NCBI GenBank assembly: GCA_022565195.1
Contig: JADFJZ010000134.1
Coordinates: forward strand, 1-5,626
Length of the DNA: 5,626 nucleotides
DNA from: Planctomycetota bacterium
GTDB taxonomy: Bacteria > Planctomycetota > Phycisphaerae > UBA1845 > CAIVHJ01
Direction of reading: 5' to 3'
The notes below the pieces were generated by a model that was not told where the DNA came from, did not search any database, and saw only the letters and a list, made by a program, of their open reading frames with translations. This document shows positions 4,061 through 5,626 of this stretch, piece by piece. The position numbers were made by a program, and so were the translations under genes. Position 1 is the stretch's first letter; the number at the start of each line of letters is the position of its first letter.

Positions 4061-5626
4061 ATGCCCGATCCACAACCACCTACGTCCCCTGATCCAGAAT
4101 GGTGGAAACGGACCGCCCCGCGGCCGCTGGGCGCCCTGTGTAATCGTGTGCTGCTGATCGGGCTGGATGGGGCGACCTTCGACATCCTGCGTCCCATGAT
4201 GGATCAGGGCCGGATGCCGAACCTCAAAGGCATGATCGAACGCGGCGCCTCCGGCGTGTTGATGTCCACCATTCCGCCCATCACGCCCGCCGCCTGGACC
4301 ACCTTCATGACCGGCAAAGGGCCGGGAAAGCACGGCATTTTCGATTTCGAGCGCTACAACGTCCGCACGAACGAACTGACTTTCAACAGCACCTACCTCG
4401 TGCGCGATCGCACGATCTGGCAGATTCTCGGTGATGCCGGCCTGCGGGTCGGCAGCCTGCTCGTGCCCATGACCTATCCGCCGCAGGCTGTGAACGGCTT
4501 TCTCGTATCCGGATTCGGCACGCCCGGCACAGACACGGAATTCACACACCCGAGCGATCTCAAAGCCGACATTTTGGACCGTTGGCCGGATTTCACCTTC
4601 AAGACCAAGTGGAATCACAACGCCTCCCGCGACCTCGGCGTATTTCGCTCGAACGTCGATGCCATCAAGCAGAGCTTCACGGGCGGCGTCGAACTGGCGC
4701 GCCACTGTGGTGAGAAATACGGCTGGGACGTCATGATGGTGTTGTATAAATTGGTGGATAACCTCCAACACAAGACATGGAAATACCTCGATCCCAAGAC
4801 CGCCGGCCGTGATCCGGCACGGGCGGAACTGTCCGCTGACTGCTTTACCCATCTGGATCGTTGTATTGGAGATTTGATTGAGTATGCAGATTCGCGCGAT
4901 GCGAGCGTGATGATCATGTCCGACCACGGGCATGGTTCACTGGACGGAAAAGTGCAACCCAATTTACTGCTTCGCCAATGGGGCTATCTTGGCGTGAACC
5001 GGGCCAGACAGCTCAAGACGCGCGCCTCCGGCATTGTGAATCGCTGGCTCAGCGGCGGAGGTGACAAGTTTACCCGGAACCACAGCATTGAGGACGATCT
5101 GGCCGTCGATTGGCCGACCACTCGAGCGTTTGTCGCTCACGCCGGCATGTGCGGATTCCTGTACATCAACCTCAAAGGGCGACAGGCAACGGGTATCGTG
5201 GACCCGGCCGATTACGACCGCCTGCGAAAACAAATTTCCGAAAAGCTGCTCAGCGTCACCGTGCTCGACGCGAACGGCGAAGAGATTGCACCATTCGAGG
5301 CTGTCCACGAACCGGAAACGCTTTACGGCTGCGACCGGGAGCAGTACGAGTGGCTGCCGGATTTACTGCTCGTTCCTCGGCCGGGCTTGGCGGTCGTGCG
5401 GAAGATCAGGAGCAGGCAACCCGTGATGTGGAGTTCGTTCCGCAAACTGGAAGGCACGCACCGAATGGAGGGCATCTTCATTGCCGCCGGCAAGCACATT
5501 CGCCATCAAGAAAACGTCGCCGCGGAGATGGCGGATATCGCGCCGACCTTGCTCTCGGCGGTGGGCCTGCGCATCCCCGCCGACATGGACGGGCGTGTCA
5601 TCAGCGAGATCTTTGACAAATCCCCT
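4061..5626 (+). CDS. Type I phosphodiesterase / alkaline phosphatase superfamily protein, 3' end beyond window
   Basis: 522 codons are open to the last base with no stop, so the gene is cut by the window edge. It has the full active-site set of the alkaline phosphatase / nucleotide pyrophosphatase superfamily: D36 in LLIGLDGATFD, probable nucleophile T80 in TPAAWTTFMTG followed by GKHGIFDF, D233 and H237 in VDNLQH, D288-H289 in MSDHGHG, and H467 in GTHRMEG. Six metal ligands for two metal ions, usually zinc, are therefore accounted for. MADIAPTLLSAVGL (490-503) is the usual C-terminal segment, so little is missing. Family members hydrolyse phosphate mono- or diesters; the substrate here is unknown. 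The first 25 residues are Pro-rich and there is no signal peptide, suggesting a cytoplasmic enzyme. ATG 4061 is chosen: TGA lies in frame at 4052-4054, GTG 4058 is the only other upstream start, and the ribosome site is weak (GAG at 4053-4055). Confidence 0.88.
   Translation, partial: MPDPQPPTSPDPEWWKRTAPRPLGALCNRVLLIGLDGATFDILRPMMDQGRMPNLKGMIERGASGVLMSTIPPITPAAWTTFMTGKGPGKHGIFDFERYNVRTNELTFNSTYLVRDRTIWQILGDAGLRVGSLLVPMTYPPQAVNGFLVSGFGTPGTDTEFTHPSDLKADILDRWPDFTFKTKWNHNASRDLGVFRSNVDAIKQSFTGGVELARHCGEKYGWDVMMVLYKLVDNLQHKTWKYLDPKTAGRDPARAELSADCFTHLDRCIGDLIEYADSRDASVMIMSDHGHGSLDGKVQPNLLLRQWGYLGVNRARQLKTRASGIVNRWLSGGGDKFTRNHSIEDDLAVDWPTTRAFVAHAGMCGFLYINLKGRQATGIVDPADYDRLRKQISEKLLSVTVLDANGEEIAPFEAVHEPETLYGCDREQYEWLPDLLLVPRPGLAVVRKIRSRQPVMWSSFRKLEGTHRMEGIFIAAGKHIRHQENVAAEMADIAPTLLSAVGLRIPADMDGRVISEIFDKSP

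Noticed and set aside
3961..4092. 43-codon plus-strand open frame upstream of the phosphodiesterase
   Set aside because: No ribosome binding site, an out-of-frame overlap with the next gene's start, and no recognisable sequence.
3935..4933. 332-codon open frame on the minus strand opposite the phosphodiesterase gene
   Set aside because: The plus-strand frame here has the complete alkaline phosphatase superfamily active site. The antisense translation has no recognisable motif and low-complexity Gly/His stretches typical of a GC-rich shadow frame.

Overview
The window is moderately GC-rich chromosomal DNA, most likely from a planctomycete or a close relative (inference). Three things point that way: a tandem pterin-synthase gene with a degenerate first half, a TACAAT-type promoter with no room for a leader, and an intergenic cluster of GC-rich palindromes of a kind I recall from planctomycete genomes. 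No database search was possible, so this placement is tentative. There are five protein genes and no recognisable RNA genes, CRISPR array, transposase or prophage genes.

Layout, left to right. Positions 103-903 (+) encode a two-domain 6-pyruvoyl/6-carboxy-tetrahydropterin synthase-like protein. Only its second half keeps the zinc and catalytic residues, and a good internal ribosome binding site sits just before that half. Positions 908-1279 (-) encode a small single-lobe retropepsin-like aspartic protease, convergent with the first gene across a 4-nt gap. After a 133-nt spacer with a purine/pyrimidine mirror repeat come two genes transcribed leftwards. These are thyX (FAD-dependent thymidylate synthase, 3535 down to 2759) followed within about 5 nt by a class III PLP aminotransferase (2753 down to 1413), very probably one transcript. 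Positions 3536-4060 are a divergent intergenic region holding a strong 11-bp hairpin in the thyX leader and a nested set of inverted repeats at 3659-3872. From 4061 (+) a type I phosphodiesterase / alkaline-phosphatase-superfamily protein begins. It is open to the last base and is cut by the window edge.

Functional links are modest. The pterin enzyme and ThyX both touch pterin/folate chemistry, but they lie in different transcripts and no pathway cluster is evident. The aminotransferase appears coupled to thyX only by position. The region looks like housekeeping and metabolic genes with a repeat-rich intergenic spacer. I see no convincing new multi-gene system. The points most worth following are the tandem pterin-synthase gene with its internal start, the palindromic cassette, and the false N-terminal extension that cassette gives thyX.
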